Shown: piece after piece, positions 32,927 through 40,399 of the stretch | How the letters are laid out: each line of letters starts with the position of its first letter | Numbering within the stretch: the first letter of the stretch is position 1 | Assembly: GCF_022387135.1 (NCBI RefSeq) | Contig: NZ_CP092462.1 | Location: 372,001 to 436,000 of the forward strand | Source of the DNA: Comamonas sp. B21-038 | GTDB taxonomy: Bacteria > Pseudomonadota > Gammaproteobacteria > Burkholderiales > Burkholderiaceae_C | Length of the DNA stretch: 64,000 bases | Reading direction: 5' to 3' | Translations under genes and position numbers: made by a program | Notes under the pieces: model-generated | Told to the model about the DNA's origin: nothing | Databases searched by the model: none | Seen by the model: the letters and a program-made list of their open reading frames with translations, nothing else

Positions 32927-33823
32927 TTAATGCGGGTCGCTGGCGCGGTTCTGGTGGATCCAGCGGCTCAGTTGTCGGAAAAGGCCCAGCTTGGCTGCCG
33001 CCGGGCCGGGCTCGGCGGCGTGGGCTGCTGGGGGCGCGGGGGTGGCCAAGGCAACGGCTGGGGTGGCTGGGGGTGGCGCTGTCTCCACGAGCACGCCCTT
33101 GCCCCGCAGGACCTGGAGCACGCGCAGGATCTCCGCGCGCTCGAGCTGCGTGCGATCGGCCAGTTCGTCCAGGTCACGGTCACCGGAGATCATCGCTGCC
33201 AGCAACTGCCGGTGCGCCTGGCCCGCCATGCTGCCGGTCAGCTGGGTCCAGCGCTTGATGCGAAACCGGGTGCCGGCCGCCGGCAGGTTGCCCGGCGCAG
33301 CAGGCACGGCCGTGGCGTTCGCCACCGGCACATCGGCCGCCGGCTCCGGCAGCGGCTCGGCGACCACGGTCGGCAGGCTCAGGTCGGTGGCCTTGAGGAA
33401 GGCCGCATCGGCATTCTTGAGCTGTACGTCATGCCCCAGGGTCATGCTGTGCTGGCGGCGGTTCTTCAGCGTCTCGCGCAGGCGCTTGCCATGGGCTTGC
33501 ACGCTGAGGTGTTCGAGCACCTGGGTCAGGCGTCCCACGCTGTAATCGGGTGGCAACTGGGCATCGATCTGGTCGGGCCACTGGGCGCGTGCCGCCTGGG
33601 CCTGGTCGTCGGTCGCAATCAGCAGCACGAACGAACCGTGGGAGCGGTTCTGGATGGCGTCGGGCGCGCTATGGGCGTCGATCACCCACAATTCGGTAGC
33701 AGGCTTGGCGGTCTGAGAAGGCTGTTTGTCACGCCAGTGCTTGGCCGCGACCTCGAACAAATAGCTAAAGCGCAGTTGATGGGCTTCACTCAAATGGGCG
33801 GCATGCAGGATCAACTCGGACAT
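32927..33823 (-). CDS. Unknown protein with a C-terminal winged-helix-like segment
   Basis: A 298-residue protein of no family I can name. The N-terminal part (to about residue 130) alternates hydrophobic strands and helices, including ELWVIDAHSAPDAI and GSFVLLIATDD, and could be a degenerate receiver or flavodoxin-like fold. A Pro/Ala-rich linker follows near 150-185. Then a helix-turn-helix-like segment reads DRDLDELADRTQLERAEILR near 215-235, with VLQVLRGKGVLVET as a possible wing. The tail is Ala/Pro-rich. The start at 33823 follows GGGAGAG; an in-frame codon ten residues upstream is less likely. It precedes the GTPase gene by 19 bp in one operon. Confidence 0.7.
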   Translation of the reverse strand: MSELILHAAHLSEAHQLRFSYLFEVAAKHWRDKQPSQTAKPATELWVIDAHSAPDAIQNRSHGSFVLLIATDDQAQAARAQWPDQIDAQLPPDYSVGRLTQVLEHLSVQAHGKRLRETLKNRRQHSMTLGHDVQLKNADAAFLKATDLSLPTVVAEPLPEPAADVPVANATAVPAAPGNLPAAGTRFRIKRWTQLTGSMAGQAHRQLLAAMISGDRDLDELADRTQLERAEILRVLQVLRGKGVLVETAPPPATPAVALATPAPPAAHAAEPGPAAAKLGLFRQLSRWIHQNRASDPH

Positions 33824-33907
33824 AACAACTCTCCCTGGCACATTCACCTTCAAGCGTTGCGAAACCGCAGTTCGCGCCAGGCATTTGCTTGGCGTGGACG
33901 CTGTTCC

Positions 33908-33935
33908 ATTTTCAAAGCTTGTAATAATATGTCAA
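33908..33935 (-). promoter_or_regulatory. Candidate promoter of the GTPase cassette
   Basis: On the minus strand, TTGACA (33935-33930) matches the consensus exactly; a 16-bp spacer leads to GAAAAT (33913-33908). It predicts a leader of about 78 bases before the start at 33823. Confidence 0.5.
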
Positions 33936-33945
33936 TGTTGTAGAT

Positions 33946-33973
33946 CTATTAATAATCGGTAATTAATTAATAG
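33946..33973. promoter_or_regulatory. Dyad CTATTAAT-N12-ATTAATAG upstream of the cassette promoter
   Basis: A perfect 8-bp inverted repeat with a 12-bp spacer ends 10 bp upstream of the -35 box. This is a position suited to an activator site. Confidence 0.45.
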
Positions 33974-34097
33974 CTACTATAGTTTGATCTCGGTGCCAGA
34001 TTAGGCGGGGGATGCCTGAAAAGTGTAACTGCCTTTCCGGGCAGCTCTGTGGCCCAGCGTTGGCAACGCGACAGAGATGTTTGGCAAGGCTTATTTA

Positions 34098-34134
34098 GTA
34101 TTCAAATAAACAACAGGCCAGTGCTGGCCTGCTG
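34098..34134 (-). terminator. Terminator of the copper chaperone gene
   Basis: CAGGCCAG (34115-34122) pairs with CTGGCCTG (34125-34132); on the minus strand it is followed by TTGTTTATTT. Confidence 0.65.
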
Positions 34135-34144
34135 TGGTCGCCGG

Positions 34145-34630
34145 TCAGTGCTGGTGTTGGTGGCCGCCTGGCGCGGGCTGGCCTGCGGCTGCCGGGGCCA
34201 GCGCGCGTACCGGGGCGGTAACGGCAATGCTCTCCTTGGCGCCGTCGGCGTGCACCACGTCCAGCGTCAGCTCGACATTCTCGCCAGCGACCAGCGGCTT
34301 TTTCAGGCCCATCAGCATGATGTGGTAGCCGCCCGGCTTCAGCGTCACGGTCTGGCCGCTGGGCAGGTTGACGCTGGGCACTGCCCGCATCTTCATGACG
34401 TTGTCCTGCATGCGCATTTCGTGCACTTCGGCGCTGCTGGCGGCGTCCGTCTTCACGCCGACGAGCTGGGCGTCGTCATGCGCAGAGCGCAGCTCCAGGA
34501 ACACGCCGGAGGCCTGCTGCTGTGCGACGGTCGCGCGCGACCAGGGATTGCTGACCGTGACATGGGCAAAGGCGCTGGAAGCGGTTGCAAACGCGAAGGC
34601 GGCGAGCAGGGAGGGGGGCAGGGGGCGCAT
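34145..34630 (-). CDS. Periplasmic copper chaperone PCu(A)C
   Basis: A 161-residue secreted protein with a signal peptide ending near ASSAFA. The PCu(A)C copper site is visible: VHEMRMQDNVMKMR followed about twenty residues later by GGYHIMLMGL, giving the H-x-M and M ligands. The C-terminus is His-rich (GGHQHQH), which may add a second metal site. It delivers Cu(I) to the CuA centre of cytochrome oxidase or to SenC/Sco proteins. No cytochrome oxidase or sco gene is adjacent. It appears monocistronic and has its own terminator. Confidence 0.93.
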   Translation of the reverse strand: MRPLPPSLLAAFAFATASSAFAHVTVSNPWSRATVAQQQASGVFLELRSAHDDAQLVGVKTDAASSAEVHEMRMQDNVMKMRAVPSVNLPSGQTVTLKPGGYHIMLMGLKKPLVAGENVELTLDVVHADGAKESIAVTAPVRALAPAAAGQPAPGGHQHQH

Positions 34631-34749
34631 GGTAGAGGACGGAGAGAAGTGGCAGGGGGGATGAATGATGGCTGCATTCTACAAGTGCAGCTGAATGGGC
34701 GCTTCCAGCCGCTGCGGTAGTACGGCAGGCAGCGGGGGCGGGGAGGCAA

Positions 34750-34783
34750 TAAAAAACGGCCTAGGCGAGAAGCCTAGGCCGTC
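34750..34783 (-). terminator. Terminator of the tRNA-Lys transcript
   Basis: ACGGCCTAGGC (34756-34766) pairs perfectly with GCCTAGGCCGT (34772-34782); on the minus strand it is followed by TTTTTT. Confidence 0.9.
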
Positions 34784-34788
34784 AAGAA

Positions 34789-34864
34789 TGGTGGGCCCTG
34801 AGTGATTCGAACACTCGACCAACGGATTAAGAGTCCGCTGCTCTACCAACTGAGCTAAGAGCCC
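34789..34864 (-). tRNA. tRNA-Lys (anticodon CUU), copy 2
   Basis: A 76-base tRNA with encoded CCA. The acceptor GGGCTCT, D-arm AGCTCAGTTGGTAGAGC, anticodon loop CTCTTAA within the GCGGA/TCCGT stem, T-loop GTTCGAATC and discriminator/CCA end are all present. The anticodon CUU reads AAG. It is identical to the copy 67 bp upstream. Confidence 0.97.
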
Positions 34865-34931
34865 GAAACTGTCGCACCTTGGAAATGCTTTGTTTCGTGT
34901 GCCTGCGGGTTCTTCGCAAGCCAGAAAAATG

Positions 34932-35007
34932 TGGTGGGCCCTGAGTGATTCGAACACTCGACCAACGGATTAAGAGTCCGCTGCTCTACCAACTGAGCTA
35001 AGAGCCC
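34932..35007 (-). tRNA. tRNA-Lys (anticodon CUU), copy 1
   Basis: A 76-base tRNA identical to the downstream copy, with all cloverleaf stems intact and CCA encoded. It is the promoter-proximal member of the pair; both probably come from one transcript ended by the strong hairpin at 34750-34783. Confidence 0.97.
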
Positions 35008-35047
35008 ACATTTTCTGCTGTCAGCAGTGCGCTGCAGCAAGCCTTGT

Positions 35048-35053
35048 ATTATG
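35048..35053 (-). promoter_or_regulatory. Candidate -10 box of the tRNA-Lys promoter
   Basis: CATAAT on the minus strand, preceded by TG, lies about 40 bases before the first tRNA in an AT-rich patch. No good -35 is visible. Confidence 0.35.
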
Positions 35054-35129
35054 CACTAATTTTTACGCCTGCTCGGAAAAATCCCCATATCAACCCTGAT
35101 TTTTTCCGGCAGGCCGGGTGCCGCAGAGG

Positions 35130-35158
35130 CAAAAACGGCCCGTACGCTGCCGGGCCGT
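35130..35158 (-). terminator. Terminator of guaC
   Basis: ACGGCCCG (35135-35142) pairs with CGGGCCGT (35151-35158); the minus strand continues with TTTTTG. It lies 20 bp after the guaC stop. Confidence 0.88.
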
Positions 35159-35178
35159 GCCTGTCTGCGGCGCGCGGT

Positions 35179-36156
35179 TTACATCAACAGATGTTCGCCC
35201 GCATTGTCGCCGCCCAGGATCACATAGTTGACCTTGCGGATGTCCATCAGGTGCTTGCCGCCTGCGTAGCTGATGGAGGACTGCACATCCTGCTCCATCT
35301 CGGTCAGCGTGTCCTGCAGCTTGCCCTTGATGGGTTCGAGGATGCGCTTGCCTTCGACGTGTTTGTACTCGCCTTTGTTGAAATCGCTGGCCGAGCCGTA
35401 GTACTCCTTGAACAGCTCACCATCGAGCTCGACCGTCTTGCCGGGCGATTCTTCATGGCCGGCAAACAGCGAACCGATCATCACCATCGTCGCGCCAAAG
35501 CGGATGCTCTTGGCGATGTCGCCGTGGCTGCGGATACCACCGTCGGCAATGATGGGCTTGGTCGCCACACGTGCGCACCACTTGAGCGCCGACAGCTGCC
35601 AGCCGCCCGTGCCAAAGCCGGTCTTGAGCTTGGTGATGCAGACCTTGCCCGGGCCCACGCCCACCTTGGTGGCATCGGCGCCCCAGTTTTCCAGATCGAT
35701 GACCGCCTCGGGGGTGGCCACATTGCCGGCGATCACAAAGGCCTCGGGCAGCTTGTCCTTGAGGTAGATGATCATGTTCTTCACGCTGTCGGCATGGCCA
35801 TGGGCGATGTCGATGGTGATGTATTCAGGGCAGATGTCGTCGGCAACAAAGCGGTCCACCACCTCGTAATCCGCCTGCTTGACGCCCAGCGAGATCGAGG
35901 CGAACAGGCCTTGCGACTGCATGGCCTTGGTGAAGGCCACATTGTCGATGTCAAAGCGGTGCATCACATAGAAATAGCCGTGTTGCGCCAAAAACTTGCA
36001 GATCTTCTCGTCCAGCACCGTCTTCATGTTGGCAGGCACCACCGGCAGGCGGAAGGTGCGGTTGCCCAGGACCACGCTGGTGTCACATTCGGAGCGGCTT
36101 TCCACGCGGCACTTGCGGGGCAGCAGAAGAATGTTGTCGTAGTCGAAGATTTCCAT
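35179..36156 (-). CDS. guaC: GMP reductase
   Basis: A 325-residue GMP reductase that converts GMP to IMP with NADPH. The catalytic Cys173 is in [20 protein letters not shown] (20 residues), the motif that separates GMP reductase from IMP dehydrogenase. There is no CBS domain, which also fits. The start [10 protein letters not shown] at 36156 is the family N-terminus; the open frame continues upstream without homology. It has its own promoter, a 5' leader with a terminator-like hairpin and a strong 3' terminator. It is divergent from uvrD. Confidence 0.95.
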   Translation of the reverse strand: MEIFDYDNILLLPRKCRVESRSECDTSVVLGNRTFRLPVVPANMKTVLDEKICKFLAQHGYFYVMHRFDIDNVAFTKAMQSQGLFASISLGVKQADYEVVDRFVADDICPEYITIDIAHGHADSVKNMIIYLKDKLPEAFVIAGNVATPEAVIDLENWGADATKVGVGPGKVCITKLKTGFGTGGWQLSALKWCARVATKPIIADGGIRSHGDIAKSIRFGATMVMIGSLFAGHEESPGKTVELDGELFKEYYGSASDFNKGEYKHVEGKRILEPIKGKLQDTLTEMEQDVQSSISYAGGKHLMDIRKVNYVILGGDNAGEHLLM

Positions 36157-36279
36157 TTGATTCCAAGCTCCATAAAAGGTCGCAGCGAACCATTTCGCGG
36201 CGATGGGGCGCTTGGCTTGGAGACCGGTCGGGCAGGGCGCTTCGCGTTGGAAGACCCTCTTTTGCGCTGTTGCAGACAC

Positions 36280-36313
36280 AAAAAAACCGGGTCACAAGAA
36301 ACTTGGGCCCGGT
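36280..36313 (-). terminator. Terminator-like hairpin at the very start of the guaC leader
   Basis: ACCGGG (36286-36291) pairs with CCCGGT (36308-36313), with an inner CAAG/CTTG stem; on the minus strand seven T follow. It lies 124 bp upstream of guaC and starts at the predicted transcription start. Confidence 0.7.
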
Positions 36314-36318
36314 GACTG

Positions 36319-36346
36319 ATTCTAGCAGCAAGCACCGGCTTTGCAA
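36319..36346 (-). promoter_or_regulatory. Promoter of guaC
   Basis: On the minus strand, TTGCAA (36346-36341), 16 bp, TAGAAT (36324-36319). The predicted transcription start is near 36312, inside the upstream arm of the leader hairpin. Confidence 0.55.
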
Positions 36347-36449
36347 AAGCCTTGCCGGCCGCTGCAGTATGTGCCCTCGCTGCGCGCGGCCCCTGGGCGC
36401 ATCGCGTGCCGGCAGCTCGCCAGCTTGACGTTCTCCCTACAATGGGGGG

Positions 36450-38903
36450 ATGGATTCGAATGATTTGTTTGCACTGCCGTCCGATGCGGGCGGCGATGGG
36501 CATTTGCCGCTTCTCAATGGCCTCAACGACGAGCAACTGGCCGCTGCCACCTTGGAAGGGGGCCATGCGCTGATCCTGGCCGGTGCCGGCTCGGGCAAGA
36601 CCCGGGTGCTGACCACGCGCATTGCCTGGCTGCTGCAGACGGGCCGCGCCACGCCGGGGGGCATTCTGGCGGTCACTTTTACCAACAAGGCGGCCAAGGA
36701 GATGCTGACCCGCCTGTCGGCGATGCTGCCCATCAATGTGCGCGGCATGTGGATCGGCACCTTCCACGGGCTGTGCAACCGCATGCTGCGCGCGCATTAC
36801 AAGTCGGCGAATCTGCCGCAGACCTTCCAGATCCTGGACACGCAGGACCAGCTCTCGGCGATCAAGCGCCTGTGCAAGCAGTTCCAGGTCGATGAGGAAG
36901 CGCTGCCGCCCAAGCAGCTGCAGTACTTCATCAGCGGCTGCAAGGAAGAGGGCTTGCGCCCCTCCGACGTGCAGGCGCGCGACATGGCCGAGCGCAAGAA
37001 GGTCGAGCTCTACCAGCTCTACGAAGACCAATGCCTGCGCGAAGGTGTCGTGGATTTTGGCGAGCTGATGCTGCGCTCCTATGAGCTGCTGCGCGACAAC
37101 GCTCCCATCCGGCAGCACTACCAGCACCGCTTTCGCCACATGCTGGTCGACGAGTTCCAGGATACCAACCGCCTGCAGTACCTGTGGCTCAAGCAGCTGG
37201 CGGGCGAGATGGTGGGCGGCCAATTCCAATCCCACAGCAGCGTGATTGCCGTCGGCGACGATGACCAGAGCATCTATGCCTTCCGTGGCGCGCGGGTGGG
37301 CAACATGCAGGATTTTGTGCGCGAGTTCGAGGTGCGCCAGCAGATCAAGCTGGAGCAGAACTACCGCAGCTACAGCAATATCCTCGACAGCGCCAACGCG
37401 CTGATCAGCCACAACAGCAACCGGCTGGGCAAGAACCTGCGCACCGACCAGGGCCCGGGCGAGCCGGTGCGGGTGTCCGAGAGCGCCACCGACATGGCCG
37501 AGGCGCAGTGGATGGTCGAGGAGATCAAGTCGCTGATCAAGAGCGATGGCTTTGCGCGCAGCGAGATCGCCGTGCTCTACCGCAGCAATGCCCAAAGCCG
37601 GATTCTGGAAACCAGCCTGTTCAACGCCGGCGTGCCTTACCGCGTGTATGGCGGCCTGCGCTTTTTCGAGCGTGCAGAAATCAAGCATGCGCTGGCCTAT
37701 CTGCGCCTGCTGGAGAACCCGCATGACGACACCAGCTTCATGCGGGTGGTGAACTTTCCGCCGCGCGGCATTGGCGCCCGCACCACCGAGCAACTGCAGG
37801 AAGGGGCGCAGGCCGCCGGTTGCTCGCTGTACGACGCAGTGACGGCCGTGGCCGGCAAGGCGGGCACCAAGCTGCAGTCTTTTGTCGCGATGATCGATGT
37901 GCTGCGCGAGGAAACCCAGGGCAAGACCCTGCGCGAGACCATCGAGCGCATGCTGGTGGTGAGCGGCCTGATCGAGCACTACCAGACCGAAAAGGAAGGC
38001 GCCGACCGCATCGACAACCTGGGCGAACTGGTGACCGCTGCCGAAAGCTTTGTCACCCAGGAGGGCTTTGGCAGGGATGCCGTGGCCATTCCGCTCGATG
38101 AGCAACAGGCCATGGGCGTGCCCGGCAGCGGCCAAAGCCCCGTCAGCCAGGGGCTGGACCCGGATGCGCCGCTGCTCGACACTCCGCTGCCCGATGCGGC
38201 CAATCCGGCCATCGTGAACCCGGACACCGGCGAGACCTTGTCGCCGCTCGTGGCCTTTCTGACCCATGCGGCGCTGGAGGCGGGCGATAACCAGGCGCAG
38301 GCGGGCCAGGATGCCGTGCAGATGATGACCGTGCATGCCAGCAAGGGTCTGGAGTTTGACGTGGTGTTCATCGGCGGGCTGGAAGAGGGCCTGTTCCCGC
38401 ACGAGAATGCGATGACCGACACCGGCGGGCTGGAGGAAGAGCGCCGTCTGATGTATGTGGCGATCACGCGGGCGCGCAAGCGCCTCTACCTGAGCACCTC
38501 GCAGACGCGCATGCTGCACGGCACCACGCGCTACAACGTGCGCAGCCGCTTTCTGGACGAGCTGCCCGAGACAGCACTCAAATGGCTCACGCCCAGGCAT
38601 TCGGGTTTTGGCAGTGGCATGGGCAGCCTGGCTTACGGCGGGGGCGGCGGCGGCGGTCGCTCGTCGGGCGGTGGCTATGGTGATTCCGCGCCCAGCATGT
38701 GGGGCAAAACCCCCGTGCCGGTGCAAAAGGCCGAGCCAGCGCATGGCATCAAGAAGGGCGCCAATGTGTTCCACAACAAGTTTGGCGAAGGCAAGGTGCT
38801 GGCGGTCGAAGGCACGGGCGACGATGCCCGTGCCCAGGTGAATTTTCCGCGCCATGGCACCAAGTGGCTGGCGCTGTCGGTGGCCAAGCTCACGGTGGTC
38901 TGA
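36450..38903 (+). CDS. uvrD: UvrD/PcrA-type DNA helicase (superfamily 1)
   Basis: An 817-residue 3'-5' helicase for nucleotide excision and mismatch repair. Motif I LAGAGSGKTRVL is near residue 45, Ia FTNKAAKEM, II VDEFQDTN, III DDQSIYAFRGA, IV QNYRS, V TVHASKGLEFDVV and VI VAITRARKRLYL. A Gly-rich linker (GGGGGGGRSSGGG) leads to a C-terminal Tudor-like domain with VFHNKFGEGKVL that contacts RNA polymerase in UvrD/PcrA. A TACAAT -10-like box ends 6 bp before the ATG. The gene is divergent from guaC. Confidence 0.95.
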   Translation: MDSNDLFALPSDAGGDGHLPLLNGLNDEQLAAATLEGGHALILAGAGSGKTRVLTTRIAWLLQTGRATPGGILAVTFTNKAAKEMLTRLSAMLPINVRGMWIGTFHGLCNRMLRAHYKSANLPQTFQILDTQDQLSAIKRLCKQFQVDEEALPPKQLQYFISGCKEEGLRPSDVQARDMAERKKVELYQLYEDQCLREGVVDFGELMLRSYELLRDNAPIRQHYQHRFRHMLVDEFQDTNRLQYLWLKQLAGEMVGGQFQSHSSVIAVGDDDQSIYAFRGARVGNMQDFVREFEVRQQIKLEQNYRSYSNILDSANALISHNSNRLGKNLRTDQGPGEPVRVSESATDMAEAQWMVEEIKSLIKSDGFARSEIAVLYRSNAQSRILETSLFNAGVPYRVYGGLRFFERAEIKHALAYLRLLENPHDDTSFMRVVNFPPRGIGARTTEQLQEGAQAAGCSLYDAVTAVAGKAGTKLQSFVAMIDVLREETQGKTLRETIERMLVVSGLIEHYQTEKEGADRIDNLGELVTAAESFVTQEGFGRDAVAIPLDEQQAMGVPGSGQSPVSQGLDPDAPLLDTPLPDAANPAIVNPDTGETLSPLVAFLTHAALEAGDNQAQAGQDAVQMMTVHASKGLEFDVVFIGGLEEGLFPHENAMTDTGGLEEERRLMYVAITRARKRLYLSTSQTRMLHGTTRYNVRSRFLDELPETALKWLTPRHSGFGSGMGSLAYGGGGGGGRSSGGGYGDSAPSMWGKTPVPVQKAEPAHGIKKGANVFHNKFGEGKVLAVEGTGDDARAQVNFPRHGTKWLALSVAKLTVV

Positions 38904-38975
38904 GCTGCGCGCGGGTCTCAGCCCGCAGTGCAAGCCTGGCAGGTGTTGGGGTGATAGTGGGCGCCAACCTCGGGC

Positions 38976-39004
38976 TTGCATTTAATAGTTGCATAGGATA
39001 CTAT
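38976..39004 (+). promoter_or_regulatory. Candidate promoter of the FUSC gene
   Basis: TTGCAT (38976-38981), exactly 17 bp, TACTAT (38999-39004), in an AT-rich island. Confidence 0.5.
38985..39004. promoter_or_regulatory. Dyad ATAGT-N10-ACTAT over the -10 box
   Basis: The 20-bp element spans the promoter spacer and -10 box. Its size and position fit a MarR- or TetR-type operator; no such regulator gene is adjacent. Confidence 0.35.
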
Positions 39005-39208
39005 ATGGGCTGCTCATCCGCTTGAGCAGCCCCCCCGCATTCTGGTGCACCCCTGCTGCCCAGGCGGCGCTGGCCGTCCTCCATCCGCGCAGGGGGCGGC
39101 GCCCGTGCTGCTTGCCGGCGGGTGAGTCGCCACTTCCATGTCCCAGCCACATGCGCTGGCCGCACCGCCGGCCGGTCTGCGCGTTCGCCAGTCGCTGGGT
39201 AGACGAGA

Positions 39209-40348
39209 ATGCCCATGACCCCTGTCCGCAAGATTGACGTTTCCACCCCTTCCGTAGGCCGCCCCCAGGCGCTGCGCCATCTGCTGTCGCCGCGCCAGCT
39301 GCGCGACAGCGCGCGTCTGCAGCCGCTGCCGTCGCTGCATATTGCGCTGATCGCGGCCATGCAGGCGGCGCTGGCGGTGCTGCTGGCCTTGGTGGTGGCG
39401 CGTCTGTCGCCCTGGCCCCAACTGGTCGGCCCGTTGGGGCTGGGCGCATTGGCGGCGCTGTTTGGCCGCTTTGCGGCGCCGGGCCGGCACATGCGCATCG
39501 TCGGCATCTGCGCGGCCATGCTGTGTGCAGCGGTGTTTCTGCCGTCCCTCGCGTCCTGGGCCGGGCTGCCCGCCCAGGGCATGGTCTGGGTGCTCGCCCT
39601 GGTGGCCGGCGCGGCCACGTTGGCGGTCAGCCACTGGCGCTTGGGTGGGCCGGGCGCGGTGATTGTGGTGTTCGCCGCCGGTGCCTCGCTGGCGCCGGTA
39701 CACAGCGGGCAGCAGCTGCTGGAACGCACCTTGGGCACCTTGGCCGGTGGCCTGTTGGCGGCCCTGGTCTGCTGGGCCACCGATGGCCTGCGCCACCAGG
39801 CGGTGCAGCGGGTGCAGCTTCCTGCGCAGCCGCTGCGGCCCTGGCCCGCCGAGCTGGCTGCTGCCGGCCGCATGGTGCTGGGTGCCGGTCTGGCGGCCTG
39901 GGTGGCCCAGGCGGCGGGCTGGCAGCATCCGGCGTGGGCGGCAATCGGCGCGACGGCGGTGATGCAGGGCAGCCACCTGCACATCACGATGAACCGCGCG
40001 CTGCAGCGCATGGTGGGTACGATGCTCGGCGCGCTGGTGGCGGGTCTGATTCTGTCGCTGGAGCCGTCCTTCTGGTGGATCGCTGCCAGCATCGTCGTGC
40101 TGCAGTTCATCACCGAGGTGAGCATTGGCTACAACTACGCGCTGGGCCAGATCACGGTCACGCCGATGGCCTTGCTGATGACGCATCTGGCCTCATCGCC
40201 GCTGGCGCCTTTGGCGATGCCGCTGGAGCGGGTGCTGGATACCGTGCTGGGCGCGGCACTGGGCATCCTGTTTGCGCTGGCGCTGTCCAGCCTGGAAGAC
40301 CGGACGCATCTGCACCGCCTGCACCACGGCGAAGGCCCGCAACCATGA
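39209..40348 (+). CDS. FUSC-family (fusaric acid resistance-like) inner-membrane protein
   Basis: A 379-residue membrane protein with two clusters of about five or six helices each. The first is at residues 45-170 (GLGALAALFGRFAAPGRHM). The second, at about 230-360, contains WAAIGATAVMQGSHLHITMNR (in parts), QRMVGTMLGALVAGLIL and GYNYALGQITVTPMALLM. This second block is the conserved FUSC core. It lacks the long cytoplasmic domain of full-length FUSC pumps. Family members are linked to efflux of aromatic acids. The start is uncertain (39209 or 39215) and the ribosome binding site is weak. Confidence 0.82.
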   Translation: MPMTPVRKIDVSTPSVGRPQALRHLLSPRQLRDSARLQPLPSLHIALIAAMQAALAVLLALVVARLSPWPQLVGPLGLGALAALFGRFAAPGRHMRIVGICAAMLCAAVFLPSLASWAGLPAQGMVWVLALVAGAATLAVSHWRLGGPGAVIVVFAAGASLAPVHSGQQLLERTLGTLAGGLLAALVCWATDGLRHQAVQRVQLPAQPLRPWPAELAAAGRMVLGAGLAAWVAQAAGWQHPAWAAIGATAVMQGSHLHITMNRALQRMVGTMLGALVAGLILSLEPSFWWIAASIVVLQFITEVSIGYNYALGQITVTPMALLMTHLASSPLAPLAMPLERVLDTVLGAALGILFALALSSLEDRTHLHRLHHGEGPQP

Positions 40349-40382
40349 AAAAAGCCCGGGCTGTGGGGCACAGACCGGGCTT
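40347..40382 (-). terminator. Terminator of the BPSS1780-like membrane protein gene
   Basis: AAGCCCGG (40352-40359) pairs with CCGGGCTT (40375-40382), with CTGTG/CACAG inside; the minus strand runs on into TTTTTT. It overlaps the FUSC stop codon. Confidence 0.85.
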
Positions 40383-40399
40383 GGGTTATTCGGTAAATC

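Larger units (their letters stand above)
33824..34144. other. 321-bp AT-rich regulatory region upstream of the GTPase cassette
   Basis: No gene. The central part (33905-33990) is strikingly AT-rich compared with the rest of the window. It contains a promoter with a consensus -35 for the cassette and an 8-bp-arm dyad upstream of it. The right end holds the terminator of the copper chaperone gene. Confidence 0.6.
38904..39208. other. 305-bp region between uvrD and the FUSC gene
   Basis: No gene. It contains a plausible promoter (38976-39004) with an overlapping dyad, then about 200 bp of GC-rich leader before the FUSC start. Confidence 0.55.

Noticed and set aside
36438-36443. Leaderless uvrD promoter from TACAAT just before the ATG
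   Set aside because: No -35 box at proper spacing; the match is too weak to list as a promoter.
36024-38981. A 985-codon minus-strand frame opposite uvrD
   Set aside because: Composition typical of antisense frames; the true genes here are guaC and uvrD, both with clear motifs.
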